Counted from the stretch's first letter, positions 30,201 through 38,025 are shown. The stretch is DNA of 64,000 bases from DATAGF01 sp963835685 (GCA_963835685.1 CAWIGI010000009.1:1-64000); one strand, 5' to 3'. The notes: generated from the sequence alone by a model not told the origin. Made by a program: numbers and translations.

Positions 30201-31046
30201 GATCTCTGCGAGCGGCTCATCGACGCGCTCGTGGACCGGCGGTCGATCGCCGACGACGTCGCGGTGCTGGTCGCGAGGCGGCAGGCCGCGGTCCGCCCGC
30301 TCGCGCTCACCGTGACCGCCGAGCCCCGTGCCCTGGGAGAGGTCAGGGAGGCCGTCCGGGCCTGGCTGGCCGACGCCGAGGTCGACCCCGCGGCGCGCGA
30401 GGACGTCGTCCTGGCGTGCGGCGAGGCCGTCGCCAATTCCGTCGAGCACGCCTATGCCGGACGCCCGCCGGGGCCGGCGGAGGTCGAGCTGTCCCTCGCG
30501 GAGGACCGTACGTTGCGCGTGCGCGTGCGCGACGAGGGGCGCTGGCGGCCGCCGAGCGAGGACCCCCCCGGGCTGCGGGGCCGCGGCCTCTTCCTGATGC
30601 GGAACCTGATGGACCGGGTGGAGGTCAACCACGACGCGGGGGGCACCGAGGTGCGGATGAGCCTCCGGGCCGGCATGGCGCCGGCACAGGCGCCGGTCCG
30701 GCCGGCGCCGCCCGGGCCCCCGGTGCCGGCTTCCGTGGCGTTCGCCGCCGGCCCCGACGGCACCGTCGTGGGGCTCCTGCGGGGTGAGATCGACGCCTCC
30801 GGCGCGAGCTCGCTCCGCGAGCAGATCGAGCGCGCCGCCGGCCGGGGCGGCGACATCGCGCTCGACCTGGACGGCGTCGGCTACATCGACAGCACGGGGG
30901 CGCGCCTGCTGGTGGACGTCGCGAAGCGGCTGTCGGCGGCCGGCGGCCGGCTCGAGCTGAGGGCGCCGACCGGCAGCCCGGCCCGGCGGCTCATCGCCCT
31001 CTGCCGCCTCGACATGGCCGCGGGGATCACGGTCGACGGCGCCTGA
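27258..31046 (+). CDS. REC-PAS-GAF-SpoIIE phosphatase with fused RsbW-like kinase and STAS domains
   Basis: 1262 residues, GTG start 4 bp after the kinase stop. Order: receiver (about 24-140; Asp72 in LLDVQMPGMDGFE), PAS (about 160-275; GVWDWDLKADRLYLSPEY), three GAF-like domains (about 285-770), and PP2C/SpoIIE phosphatase (about 795-1010; SGDWYEA with Asp815, GDVVGRG, and the acidic pair Asp999-Asp1000 in IADDVAVL). Next come an HATPase of the RsbW anti-sigma type (about 1015-1135; CGEAVANSVEHAYAG) and a STAS domain (about 1155-1260; GYIDSTGARLL, phosphorylatable Ser1212). Kinase, antagonist and phosphatase of a partner-switching pathway are on one chain; no sigma factor is nearby. The receiver probably takes input from the adjacent kinase. 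Confidence 0.92.
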   Translation: MSATDPEGTAPGPETTGPGDAAGILIVNDRRSNLVALEALLEPLGRRIVLAQSGEEALRILLSERFALILLDVQMPGMDGFELARYIRERPQTRRTPIIFVTAVSTATQHIFDGYQAGAVNYLLKPVDPVILRSKVSVFIELFESSRRLQRHAQLQGVHDSLALAQRAARSGVWDWDLKADRLYLSPEYADLVGLGAPPASAEGSLLATADPRDQERIGRRLRGFLEHGEVWDEDYRIVHPRRGVRWLATRGKLSRDEGGSAERFTGIAIDITDRHVAEDRLRRLHAATVALTAAATPDEVAELVVEHGRRATGATAAWLVLPEDGGRARATSPGWAPGPDDLERARRALAEEGPAVWTGPDATRLAIPLGPAGASGPGVLGLTLARADGLDDEERGFLAAFATQCGQALQRSRLFQTERESRRRTESLQAATAALAAAVTRRDVGEAVVREALRAFDATSASVRLLDPDTRALETVAVGGFPDGLARPLGSSPLDEPSPTADAAREGRALYLSSAAGVQARYPGVDRVGAWPARGALAALPLQAEDRAIGTLSLRFDRSRAFGADDREALEAFAGLAAQSAVRASLHEAEQRRRVGSDLLAEAGFALDADLGVSERLRRLAALLVPRLGDACCIELAEGGSVEVAAVSARTPELEALVREIRERFVIDAARGPGMRRVMESGEPLHVQHVWPSDLERYVAAAALDPETAGRLRRSPPRSILVVPIGARGRGIGAIGLVSCASARAYDAQDLRLLEDIGRHAGLALDNARLYEAQVGVALTLQESLLPPGLPVLRDLGLAARYLSAAVHTEASGDWYEAVALSGDRVFLAVGDVVGRGTEAAAVMGQLRSAMRAFALAGLSPSAALAKLSDFAAGVPGAEVSTAAAAEVNLARGRVTYACAGHLPPLLVGAGGTASFLSEGRGPALGIRSHGYREAVEPFEEGSALVLYTDGLVERRREPLDAGLERLAAVAAAASSARPSDLCERLIDALVDRRSIADDVAVLVARRQAAVRPLALTVTAEPRALGEVREAVRAWLADAEVDPAAREDVVLACGEAVANSVEHAYAGRPPGPAEVELSLAEDRTLRVRVRDEGRWRPPSEDPPGLRGRGLFLMRNLMDRVEVNHDAGGTEVRMSLRAGMAPAQAPVRPAPPGPPVPASVAFAAGPDGTVVGLLRGEIDASGASSLREQIERAAGRGGDIALDLDGVGYIDSTGARLLVDVAKRLSAAGGRLELRAPTGSPARRLIALCRLDMAAGITVDGA

Positions 31047-31058
31047 CCCGCTCGCGGC

Positions 31059-31394
31059 CTACGACTTCTTCGCGTCCACCGCCCTCCGCAGCTGCTCCTT
31101 GTTCATGCGCGACCGCCCCTCGATGTTGAGGCGCTTCGCCTCGGCGTAGAGCTGGTCGCGCGTCCGCCCACGCGGCCCCGACCGACCGGACCGCAGCCCG
31201 CCGCGGCGGCCCGACGAGATGTCCTGGGTCAACGTCTTCGACGAGCTGCTCGCCTCGCCGGCGCGGGCCCGCTCCTTGTTGACGGTCCGCGCGGCGATCT
31301 CCTTCGCCCGCTTGTCGGACTTGCCGCTCGCCTTGGCCTGGTCGCGGATGTGCTCGTACTGGCGCTCCCTCTTGGGGCTGCTCCCGCGCGGCAT
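31059..31394 (-). CDS. Basic protein with Rho N-terminal-like/SAP-like C-terminus
   Basis: 111 residues, very rich in Lys, Arg and Ser. MPRGSSPKRERQYEHIRDQA followed by AKEIAARTVNKERARAGE matches the short plasmid-stabilisation/KGG-like basic N-terminus common in actinobacterial and proteobacterial stress genes. The C-terminal 40 residues, RDQLYAEAKRLNIEGRSRMN then KEQLRRAVDAKKS, form a Rho N-terminal (SAP-like) helix-extended-loop-helix that binds nucleic acid. A small DNA- or RNA-associated protein is likely. It is convergent with the phosphatase gene, 12 bp apart. Confidence 0.75.
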   Translation of the reverse strand: MPRGSSPKRERQYEHIRDQAKASGKSDKRAKEIAARTVNKERARAGEASSSSKTLTQDISSGRRGGLRSGRSGPRGRTRDQLYAEAKRLNIEGRSRMNKEQLRRAVDAKKS

Positions 31395-31545
31395 GGCGGC
31401 CTCCTCGCTCCGTGTCGGCTGCTCGTCGTCGTAGCTACCCGGGCCGATCCGCGGCGACACACCCTGACCCGTCACCCGGAAGCGTGAAGGAGCGTCGCGG
31501 CGGGCACTCCGACGTCGATCGGCCACCGACGAAAAGGAGCTCGTC

Positions 31546-32151
31546 CTGAGAGCCGTCGTACTGAACTGCACGCTGAAGCCCTCTCGCCAGGAGTCGAACA
31601 CGGAGGCGCTCGCCAAGGTCGTGATCGAGGCGCTGGAGCAGCGCGGCGTGGAGGTGGAGCTCCACCGCGTCCTCGACTACGACGTGCGCCCGGGCGTCTC
31701 GTCCGACGAGGGCGACGGCGACGAGTGGCCCCAGCTGCGCGAGCGCATCGGCGGCGCCGAGATCCTCGTCGTCGCCTCGCCCACGTGGCTCGGCAAGCCC
31801 TCGAGCGTCGCGCAGCGCGTCCTGGAGCGCATGGACGCGATGCTGTCCGAAACCGACGCCGAGGGCCGGCCGGTCGCCTACAACCGCGTCGCCGGCATCG
31901 TCGTGACGGGCAACGAGGACGGCGCCCACCACGTCATCTCCGAGATCGCGGGCGCCCTCATCGACATCGGCTACACGATCCCCGGCCAGGCGTGGACCTA
32001 CTGGAACATGGGCCCGGGCCCCGGACCGAGCTACCTCGAGAGCACGCACAAGCACGAGTGGTCCAGGAGCACCGGCGAGGCGGCGGCGGCCAATCTGGTC
32101 GCCGTGGCCGAGGCCCTCGCGGCGCGGCCGGTGCCGCCTCCGCCGGGCTGA
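31546..32151 (+). CDS. NADPH-dependent FMN reductase/flavodoxin-like protein, CTG start
   Basis: About 201 residues. LRAVVLNCTLKPSRQESNTE at the start is the FMN phosphate-binding loop of the NADPH-dependent FMN reductase family (usually MxALxLNCTLKxS). VVASPTWLGKPSSVAQRVLE is the second flavin loop, followed by GIVVTGNEDGAHHVISEI and a Trp-rich end. The only codon at the right place is CTG at 31546; AAAAGGAG lies six bases upstream, which supports it as a true start. The next in-frame GTG would remove the flavin loop. It probably reduces flavin or quinones, or serves in NAD(P)H-dependent stress defence. Confidence 0.82.
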   Translation: MRAVVLNCTLKPSRQESNTEALAKVVIEALEQRGVEVELHRVLDYDVRPGVSSDEGDGDEWPQLRERIGGAEILVVASPTWLGKPSSVAQRVLERMDAMLSETDAEGRPVAYNRVAGIVVTGNEDGAHHVISEIAGALIDIGYTIPGQAWTYWNMGPGPGPSYLESTHKHEWSRSTGEAAAANLVAVAEALAARPVPPPPG

Positions 32152-32336
32152 CCCGTTCGACGAAGGAGGCGGCCCTGCCCTGGCCGCCTCCCCGCCGTCC
32201 ACCACGCACCTCCTCCCCGGTGCGTTCGCGCGGGCCCGGACGCGGGGGACGACAACCGGCCGGGCGGCGCTGGGGGGCTCTACCCGCCCGCGGCGTGCGC
32301 GAAACAACCGCGGGCGGACGAGCTCGGGGCCGTCCG

Positions 32337-32417
32337 CTACAGCAGGATGATCAGCAGGATCACGATGATGATGATGAGCGCGAGGGCTCCGATTCCGATG
32401 TACACGATCTCCTCCAA
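32337..32417 (-). CDS. Possible 26-residue membrane miniprotein
   Basis: From TTG at 32417: EEIVYIGIGALALIIIIVIL then LIILL and a stop. After three acidic or polar residues it is a single uninterrupted hydrophobic helix. Longer versions of the frame add a Pro/Arg-rich segment that does not look like protein. A GGAGGAG lies so close to an in-frame GTG that the exact start is doubtful. Tiny membrane proteins of this kind are common in actinobacteria; the function is unknown. Confidence 0.35.
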   Translation of the reverse strand: MEEIVYIGIGALALIIIIVILLIILL

Positions 32418-32564
32418 GAGTCCGGGTGCAGCAGACCGTGCCCCCTCGCCGGGCTCGCCAAACGCCGGGGCCTCGCGCCTGGCCGGGCGCTCCGCGACGT
32501 GCGTTCGCCGCGGGGGCCGCCCGGGTATCACGGCCACGCGCCCGTCCTCGTCGTGGAGATTCGC

Positions 32565-33113
32565 GTGAGCAGCTCAGCCGATCGTGGTGCGAGCGAGTTG
32601 CCGGCCGGGATCTCGGCGGAGCGCGACCGCGACCTCGCGGGCCGCGGCCACGAGCCGTGGGTCAGGCGGGCCGTGCTGCTGGCGCTGGTCGCGGTGCTCG
32701 CGCTCGGGCTGGCGAACGTCTTCGGCCAGCGCTCCACGACCTCGGTGGCCGCGGAGCCGGCCGCCGAGCTCACCGTGAGGGCGCCGGCCTCGCTGCGCGG
32801 CGGACTCCTGGGCCAGCTCGTCGTCCGCGTCGACGCGCGTCGTCGCGTCGCGCAGCCCCGCATCGTCCTGGAGCGGGGGTGGCTCGACGGGATCACGCTC
32901 AACACCGTCGTCCCCGAGGCCGCCGACCAGGCCGATGACGAGGGCAGCCTCGTGCTGGCCTACGGCGAGGTGCCGGCGGGCGACAGCCTCACCGTGCGGA
33001 TCGCCTTCCAGGTAAACGCCACCACGCTCGGCTCGAGGCCCGCCGACGTGGTGCTGCGCGACGGCGCCGCGGAGGTCGCGCGCGTCGAGCGCAGCGTGAC
33101 CGTCTTCCCCTGA
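32565..33113 (+). CDS. Membrane-anchored hypothetical protein upstream of DUF421 gene
   Basis: 182 residues. A cytoplasmic N-terminus of about 36 residues is followed by one membrane helix, AVLLALVAVLALGLANVFG. An extracytoplasmic beta-rich domain (about 60-180) includes ELTVRAPASLRGGLLGQLVV and DSLTVRIAFQVNA, and ends VERSVTVFP. The outer domain looks like an immunoglobulin-like or cohesin-like beta sandwich (inferred from pattern only). The GTG at 32565 is preceded by GTGGAGA. The DUF421 gene starts 18 bp after the stop behind a good ribosome site, so the two are co-transcribed and may form one membrane complex. Confidence 0.6.
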   Translation: MSSSADRGASELPAGISAERDRDLAGRGHEPWVRRAVLLALVAVLALGLANVFGQRSTTSVAAEPAAELTVRAPASLRGGLLGQLVVRVDARRRVAQPRIVLERGWLDGITLNTVVPEAADQADDEGSLVLAYGEVPAGDSLTVRIAFQVNATTLGSRPADVVLRDGAAEVARVERSVTVFP

Positions 33114-33131
33114 ACCGAGGAGGGACCGCGA

Positions 33132-33578
33132 GTGGACATCATCCTTCGTGCCGCGGCGGTGTTCGTCCTGCTCTTCGTCATCACGAGGACCGTCGGCCGG
33201 CGAGAGCTGGGGCAGATGGAGCCGTTCGACCTGATCCTGATCGTCGTGGTCGGGGACCTCATCCAGCAGGGCGTGACCCAGAGCGACTACTCCCTCACCG
33301 GGGCCGCGCTCGCCGTCGCGACGCTCGCGGTCCTGACGGTCGCCGTCTCCTACGCCTCGTTCCGCTTCCGGAGGCTGCGCCCGGTGCTCGACGGCGAGCC
33401 GATCGTGCTGGTGCACGACGGGCAGCCCATCGACGCCAACCTGCGCCGCGAGCGGATCACGCTGGAGGAGCTCCGGGCACAGGCGCGGCTGCAGCAGATC
33501 CCCGGCCTCGAGGACGTGAGGCTCGCGGTGCTCGAGACCGGCGGCCGGATCAGCTTCATCCCGCGCGAGGCCGGCTGA
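33132..33578 (+). CDS. DUF421 (YetF-like) membrane protein
   Basis: 148 residues, GTG start with GAGGAGGG upstream. About three membrane helices (residues 3-22, 32-52, 58-80) contain the family motif LFVITRTVGRRELGQMEPFD followed by LILIVVVGDL. The cytosolic domain has VLDGEPIVLVHDGQPIDANL and ERITLEELRAQARLQQIPGL, ending in LETGGRISFIPR. This is the YetF/DUF421 group, known for membrane proteins linked to sporulation or envelope stress in Firmicutes; the biochemical role is unknown. Confidence 0.88.
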   Translation: MDIILRAAAVFVLLFVITRTVGRRELGQMEPFDLILIVVVGDLIQQGVTQSDYSLTGAALAVATLAVLTVAVSYASFRFRRLRPVLDGEPIVLVHDGQPIDANLRRERITLEELRAQARLQQIPGLEDVRLAVLETGGRISFIPREAG

Positions 33579-33588
33579 GCGCGGACGG

Positions 33589-34602
33589 TTACGCGGCCGC
33601 GCGCTCCTCGAGGCCGCGGCGCAGGAGCGCGAGCACCGCGAGCTCGTCCGAGCTGTGTCCGCGCTTGAGGCGCCGCTCGACCTGCTCGCGGAGCGAGGAG
33701 ATCGTGCGCCCGTCGAGGAAGTGGTCGATCACCCGCGGGTCGATGTAGTTCGCCCGGCAGACGGCGGGGGTGTTGCCGAGCAGCTCGGCGGCCTGCCGGC
33801 ACACGGTCGCGACGGCGCGCTGGCGCTTGCGGGCGCCCTCGACGGGCCCGACCTCGTCGAGCGCCACGGCCGCCGCGACCGTCCCGGCCCAGGTGCGGAA
33901 GTCCTTGGCCGTGAACTCCTCGCCCATGTGCTCCTGGATGTAGGCGTTGACGTCCTCCGAGCGCACGTCCACGACGTCGCCCTCCTCGTCGAGGTACTTG
34001 AGGACCTCGTACCCCGGCAGGTCGTCCATCTCCTGCAGCACGCGCGCGAGGCGCGCGCTCTCGAGCTCGGCGTGCTGGCCGGCCCCGCCCTTGCCCTCGA
34101 AGTCGAGCACGATGAGGTCGTCCTCGATGCTGAGGTGCCGGGAGCGGAAGGTCGCCAGGCCGAAGGTGCCGTGCGCGGCCGCGTACTCCTCGCCGCCGAC
34201 CCGGATGAGGGTGCGGTCGAGGAGCTGCACGGCGGTGGCCAGCGCCACCTCGCGGTCGAGGCCGCGGCGGCGCAGGTGCCGGTTCGTCGTGGCGCGCAGC
34301 GGCGGGAGCCGCTCGGCGAAGCGCAGGATCCGCGCGTACTTCTCACGGCCCCGCTCTTCGTGCCAGGCCGGGTGGTAGCGGTACTGCTTCCGGCCCGCCT
34401 CGTCGACCCCGGTGGCCTGCAGATGACCCCGGGACGACCGGCAGATCCAGACCTCACGCCAGGCGGGCGGGATCGCGAGCGCGCGGATCCGGGCGATCAC
34501 CCTGGGATCGCGGACGGGCCGGCCGCGGTCGTCGAAGTACCGCTCGCCCCGGCCGTGACGGCGGCGGGTGTACCCGGCCTCGCGATCCGAGCTGTGGCGC
34601 AG
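33589..34602 (-). CDS. DNA topoisomerase IB (poxvirus/bacterial type)
   Basis: About 337 residues. LRHSSDREAGYTRRRHGRGE at the start, then ALAIPPAWREVWICRSSRGH and LQATGVDEAGRKQYRYHPAW, are family signatures. The catalytic region has Arg in LDRTLIRVGGEEYA, Lys in EFTAKDFRTWAGT, and the nucleophile Tyr with its context in NTPAVCRANYIDPRVIDHFL. It relaxes supercoils through a 3'-phosphotyrosyl link. No ATG, GTG or TTG is in frame before 34500, though the conserved N-terminus clearly extends to 34602 or 34611 (CTG or GTC at the expected Met). A TAGGTC -10-like hexamer just upstream again suggests a leaderless transcript, so the start codon is either unusual or miscalled. Confidence 0.9.
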   Translation of the reverse strand: MRHSSDREAGYTRRRHGRGERYFDDRGRPVRDPRVIARIRALAIPPAWREVWICRSSRGHLQATGVDEAGRKQYRYHPAWHEERGREKYARILRFAERLPPLRATTNRHLRRRGLDREVALATAVQLLDRTLIRVGGEEYAAAHGTFGLATFRSRHLSIEDDLIVLDFEGKGGAGQHAELESARLARVLQEMDDLPGYEVLKYLDEEGDVVDVRSEDVNAYIQEHMGEEFTAKDFRTWAGTVAAAVALDEVGPVEGARKRQRAVATVCRQAAELLGNTPAVCRANYIDPRVIDHFLDGRTISSLREQVERRLKRGHSSDELAVLALLRRGLEERAAA

Positions 34603-34771
34603 CGCCGGGACGGCGCGACCTACTCTCGCGCCGGCTGCCCGGGCTGCAGCCGCTGTGTCATCTCCGTCGCCGTCGCTCGCCTCCCCGTCCGGCCCGCGCC
34701 GAATCCGGCCGCAGTATTTCCCCGCCGCGCCCCGGCCGAACCATCGGGCCGGGCTCCCGTGCGAGCCGCGG

Positions 34772-35647
34772 CTACGTCTCCGCCGCCGGGCCTTCCTCGA
34801 GCTGGGCGACGACCCGCTCCGCCTCCTCGACGAGCCGGGTCGCCTCCTCGGCCTCCGCCATCGCCCGGGCCTCCGACTCGGCCGCCTGGCCGGCCTCGTC
34901 GCCGCGGGCGGCGCTCGCCCGCTCGGCGTCCTCGAGCTCGGCGCGGAGCCGAACGACCTCGGCCTCCGCCTCCTCTCGCGCCCGCTCGGCCGCCTCGCGC
35001 ACCCGCCGGATCTCGTCCAGCCGGTCCTGCGCGCGCCGCGCGTTCTCCGTCGCCGCGCCGGCGAGCTCGCGGGCCTCGGCGAGGGCCGCGCTCGCCCGCC
35101 GCTGGCGACGGGCGGCGAGCTCGTCCACGGCGGGCGGCTCGGCGGTTTTCCTGGTGGCGGGCCGTCGCGGCTTGGTGGGGGCGGGCGGGGGCGGGCCGCC
35201 GGCGAGGAGGCCGCCCCCGAGGTCAGGCTCGGGATCGTGCGAGAGGCGGCCGCGGCGCAGGTCCTCGCGCTCGTCGTCGCGGCGGGCGGCGGCGCGGACG
35301 GCGGTGCGGACGGCGACGTCGCCCGAGAGCGCGGCGACCGCCTCGGCCTCCGCCTCGGTCGCCGCCCGCAGCTCGTCGGCGCCGGAGCGGCCGTCGAGCA
35401 TGGCCCGCTGGGCCTCGGCGAGGGCCTCCTCGGCGGCGAGCGCGGCGGCGAGGGCCTTCGGCTCCTCGCGGGCCAACCGGTTCAGCTCCGCCGCCAGCTT
35501 GGTCGGCCGTCGCAGCCCGGCGACGCGGTCGGCGGCGCCGCGGTCCCCGGCGGCGCGCAGCTCCTTGACGAGGGCGTCGCGCCCCGGGATGAACTCGCCG
35601 GGGGGTCCGGCGAAGAGGACGTCGAGCTGGTCTTCGAGGTCGTCCAT
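34772..35647 (-). CDS. Alpha-helical coiled-coil protein of an actinobacterial family, function unknown
   Basis: 291 residues. The N-terminal third, MDDLEDQLDVLFAGPPGEFI followed by RDALVKELRAAGDRGAADRV and AGLRRPTKLAAELNRLAR, is a recurrent motif of high-GC actinobacterial proteins that I recognise but cannot assign a function. A Pro/Gly linker (about 155-175) is followed by a long coiled coil (about 185-290) made almost entirely of Ala, Glu and Arg. It is soluble with no signal. The ATG at 35647 is favoured over a GTG at 35689 by similarity. It is divergent from the CHRD gene, with that gene's promoter between. Confidence 0.65.
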   Translation of the reverse strand: MDDLEDQLDVLFAGPPGEFIPGRDALVKELRAAGDRGAADRVAGLRRPTKLAAELNRLAREEPKALAAALAAEEALAEAQRAMLDGRSGADELRAATEAEAEAVAALSGDVAVRTAVRAAARRDDEREDLRRGRLSHDPEPDLGGGLLAGGPPPPAPTKPRRPATRKTAEPPAVDELAARRQRRASAALAEARELAGAATENARRAQDRLDEIRRVREAAERAREEAEAEVVRLRAELEDAERASAARGDEAGQAAESEARAMAEAEEATRLVEEAERVVAQLEEGPAAET

Positions 35648-35701
35648 CTCGTCCCAGGATGGCGGCCGGCGCGGAGAGCGGCCCACCCTCACCGGCGCGG
35701 T

Positions 35702-35730
35702 TTGACAGCAGGTCGGCCCGAGGATAGAGC
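35702..35730 (+). promoter_or_regulatory. Sigma-70-type promoter (TTGACA, 17 bp, TAGAGC)
   Basis: A perfect TTGACA (35702-35707), a 17-bp spacer and TAGAGC (35725-35730) lie 37 bp before the CHRD gene's ATG, which also has a TGGAGGTGA ribosome site. Confidence 0.65.
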
Positions 35731-35767
35731 CCGTTCGCCAGTTCCTCTCCAATGGAGGTGATCCGAG

Positions 35768-36310
35768 ATGAGGGGACGCGTGAAGGTCGCGGTCGCGAGC
35801 GCGCTCGTGGCGGGGGCGGCCGTGGCGGGGACGGTCGCGTTCGCGGACGGCGGCAACGGGATCCGCGAGACGCTGACCGGCTACGAGGAGGACCCCCTGG
35901 TCCTCTCGACGACGGGATCGGGTGAGTTCACCGCGTCGATCAGGGCCAAGGGCGACTCGATCCGATACCGACTGAGCTACGCCGATCTCGAGGGCGCCAT
36001 CACCCAGGCGCACATCCACTTCGGCGGGCGCGCGCAGAGCGGCGGCATCTCCGTCTGGCTCTGCGCGAACCCGAGCCCAACCATCAGCCCGCCCCCCGGC
36101 ACGCAGGCGTGTCCGCCCGCGCCGGCGACCATCAGGGGCACGATCCTGCCCGAGAACGTGGTCGGCCCCGCCGGCCAGGGCATCGACCCCGGTCAGTTCG
36201 ACGAGCTGGTCAACGCCGTCCGCGCCGGAGTGACCTACGTGAACGTCCACAGCTCCAAGTACCCGGGCGGGGAGATCCGCGCCCAGCTGGAGCCCTTGCA
36301 CGACCGCTGA
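35768..36310 (+). CDS. Secreted CHRD-domain protein
   Basis: 180 residues. The signal peptide MRGRVKVAVASALVAGAAVA (cleavage near AFA-DGG) precedes a single CHRD domain: LTGYEEDPLVLSTTGSGEFT, YRLSYADLEGAITQAHIHFG, then YVNVHSSKYPGGEIRAQL at the end. The conserved His residues of AHIHFG and NVHSSKYPGGEIRGQ-like segments are the family hallmark. CHRD domains occur in secreted proteins of unclear, possibly metal-dependent, function. It has its own consensus promoter and strong ribosome site, so it is probably well expressed. Confidence 0.9.
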   Translation: MRGRVKVAVASALVAGAAVAGTVAFADGGNGIRETLTGYEEDPLVLSTTGSGEFTASIRAKGDSIRYRLSYADLEGAITQAHIHFGGRAQSGGISVWLCANPSPTISPPPGTQACPPAPATIRGTILPENVVGPAGQGIDPGQFDELVNAVRAGVTYVNVHSSKYPGGEIRAQLEPLHDR

Positions 36311-36414
36311 GCGGCCCGCCCGCCTTCCGCCGAGCGGAAGGCGGGCAACGCCGCCCGGTTGACGCGCGACCGGCGGTGGGCGGAGGCTTGAAGTCCACCG
36401 CGGAAGGGGGCGCC

Positions 36415-38025
36415 GTGAGCAACGGGACGAGCGGTCTCTCGGTCACGATCGAGCCGTGGGGTCCGGCGGCGTCCGGCGTCAACCGGGCCGCGCGGGTCGC
36501 GATGCGGACCCGGGCCGTCCGACGGGCGATCGGGCGCGCGCGGCACCGGCTGCTCTCCACCGAGCTGATCGGCGCCGATGTCAACGGCCGGCGGGCCGCG
36601 GCCGCGCCGCGGGCCATACGGGCGATGATCTACGACTACGACGACGAGCGCGCTCTCCGGGTCGAGGCCCCGCTCAGCGATCCGGCAAGGGCCACGGTCT
36701 CGATCGTCGCCGCGCAGCCGCCGCCCTCCGGCGAGGAGTTTGCCGCCGCGGTCGAGGTGCTCCGGGACGACCCGGAGCTCGGCGACGCGCTGACCGCGGG
36801 CCGGCTCGAGCCGTATCGGCCGATGCCGCCGCTCATCCCCGGCGAGCGCCCGGACGGCGAGGCCGAGCGGGTGATCGCCGTCGGCCTGCGCGCGAAGGAC
36901 CCGGCGGCTGGCCACGAGATCGTCGGGGTGTCGCTCGGCCGGGGCGCGGTCGCGCGCTTCGACCGCGGCGCGCCGGACGGCGCGGCGGCCGGCCCGTCAA
37001 CCTGCGGTCCGCCGGACGCCGGCCAGCCGACGGTCCCCAGGGGCACCCCGGGGGCGGCGCGGATCACCGTGAAGGAGGGCGCCACGACCCTGTGGAGGTT
37101 CATCGCCATCCGCCCCTCGGCATCCAGCGGCGTCGTCGGGTCGGGCGTCGACCTGCGCGCCGTCAACTTCCGCGGCAGGCGGGTGCTGCGGCGGGCCCAC
37201 GTGCCCATCCTCAACGTCGAGTACAAGACCGGCCCCTGCGGACCGTTCCGCGACTGGCAGTGGGAGGAGGGGCGTTTCAAGGCGCAGGGCACGACGGTCG
37301 CGCCCGGCTTCCGCCTGTGCCCCGCCCCGGCGACCACCCTGATGGACTCGGGGGTGGACGCCGGCAACTTCGCGGGCGTCGCCGTCTACGTGCAGGGCGA
37401 TGAGGTCGTCCTTGTGAGCGAGATGGAGGCGGGCTGGTACCGCTACATCAGCCAGTGGCGCCTGCACCGCGACGGGACGATCCGGCCGCGCTTCGGCTTC
37501 GCCGGGATCGACGACTCCTGCATCTGCGACATCCACCACCACCACGCGTACTGGCGGCTGAACTTCGACATCGGCGCCGAGTCCCGGAACTCGGTCCAGG
37601 AGTGGAACGACCACCCCGGGCCGTCGCCGGGCTCGTGGCGCACCATGCGCTTCGAGGCGCGGAGGCCGCGGGCGACCCACATGTCGCGCAAGTGGCGGGT
37701 CGTCAACACGCAGACCGGCGCCGGCTACGAGATCGTCCCGGGCGGCGACGACGGCCAGGCTGACGCGTTCGGCGTGGGCGACTTCTGGGCGCTGCGGCTG
37801 CGAAAGGGCCAGATCGACGACGGGCAGGAGTTCACCTCCTCGCCGGTCCTGGCGCCGGCGCGGATCGACACCTTCGTCAACGGCGACGACATCACGGACC
37901 GGGACGTCGTCGTCTGGTACGTGGGCCACTTCAAGCACGACGTGAACGAGGACCCGCACCACCACGGCGAGGGGCCCGCCCACGGCCATATCGTGGGGCC
38001 CGAGCTGCGGCCGCAGGGATGGTAG
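36415..38025 (+). CDS. Copper amine oxidase-like protein
   Basis: 536 residues. The C-terminal two thirds align with the copper amine oxidase catalytic domain: SEMEAGWYRYISQWRLHRDG, IRPRFGFAGIDDSCICDIHH followed by HHAYWRLNFDI (HxH copper pair), NTQTGAGYEIVPGGDDGQAD, RIDTFVNGDDI, and VVWYVGHFKHDVNED with the third histidine region and HIVGPEL. The Tyr that would become topaquinone sits in GWYRY, where the family usually has NY(D/E)Y, so flanking residues are altered. An N-terminal region (about 1-180) is ordinary for the family. No signal peptide is seen. It may be a true amine oxidase variant or an inactive relative. Confidence 0.8.
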   Translation: MSNGTSGLSVTIEPWGPAASGVNRAARVAMRTRAVRRAIGRARHRLLSTELIGADVNGRRAAAAPRAIRAMIYDYDDERALRVEAPLSDPARATVSIVAAQPPPSGEEFAAAVEVLRDDPELGDALTAGRLEPYRPMPPLIPGERPDGEAERVIAVGLRAKDPAAGHEIVGVSLGRGAVARFDRGAPDGAAAGPSTCGPPDAGQPTVPRGTPGAARITVKEGATTLWRFIAIRPSASSGVVGSGVDLRAVNFRGRRVLRRAHVPILNVEYKTGPCGPFRDWQWEEGRFKAQGTTVAPGFRLCPAPATTLMDSGVDAGNFAGVAVYVQGDEVVLVSEMEAGWYRYISQWRLHRDGTIRPRFGFAGIDDSCICDIHHHHAYWRLNFDIGAESRNSVQEWNDHPGPSPGSWRTMRFEARRPRATHMSRKWRVVNTQTGAGYEIVPGGDDGQADAFGVGDFWALRLRKGQIDDGQEFTSSPVLAPARIDTFVNGDDITDRDVVVWYVGHFKHDVNEDPHHHGEGPAHGHIVGPELRPQGW

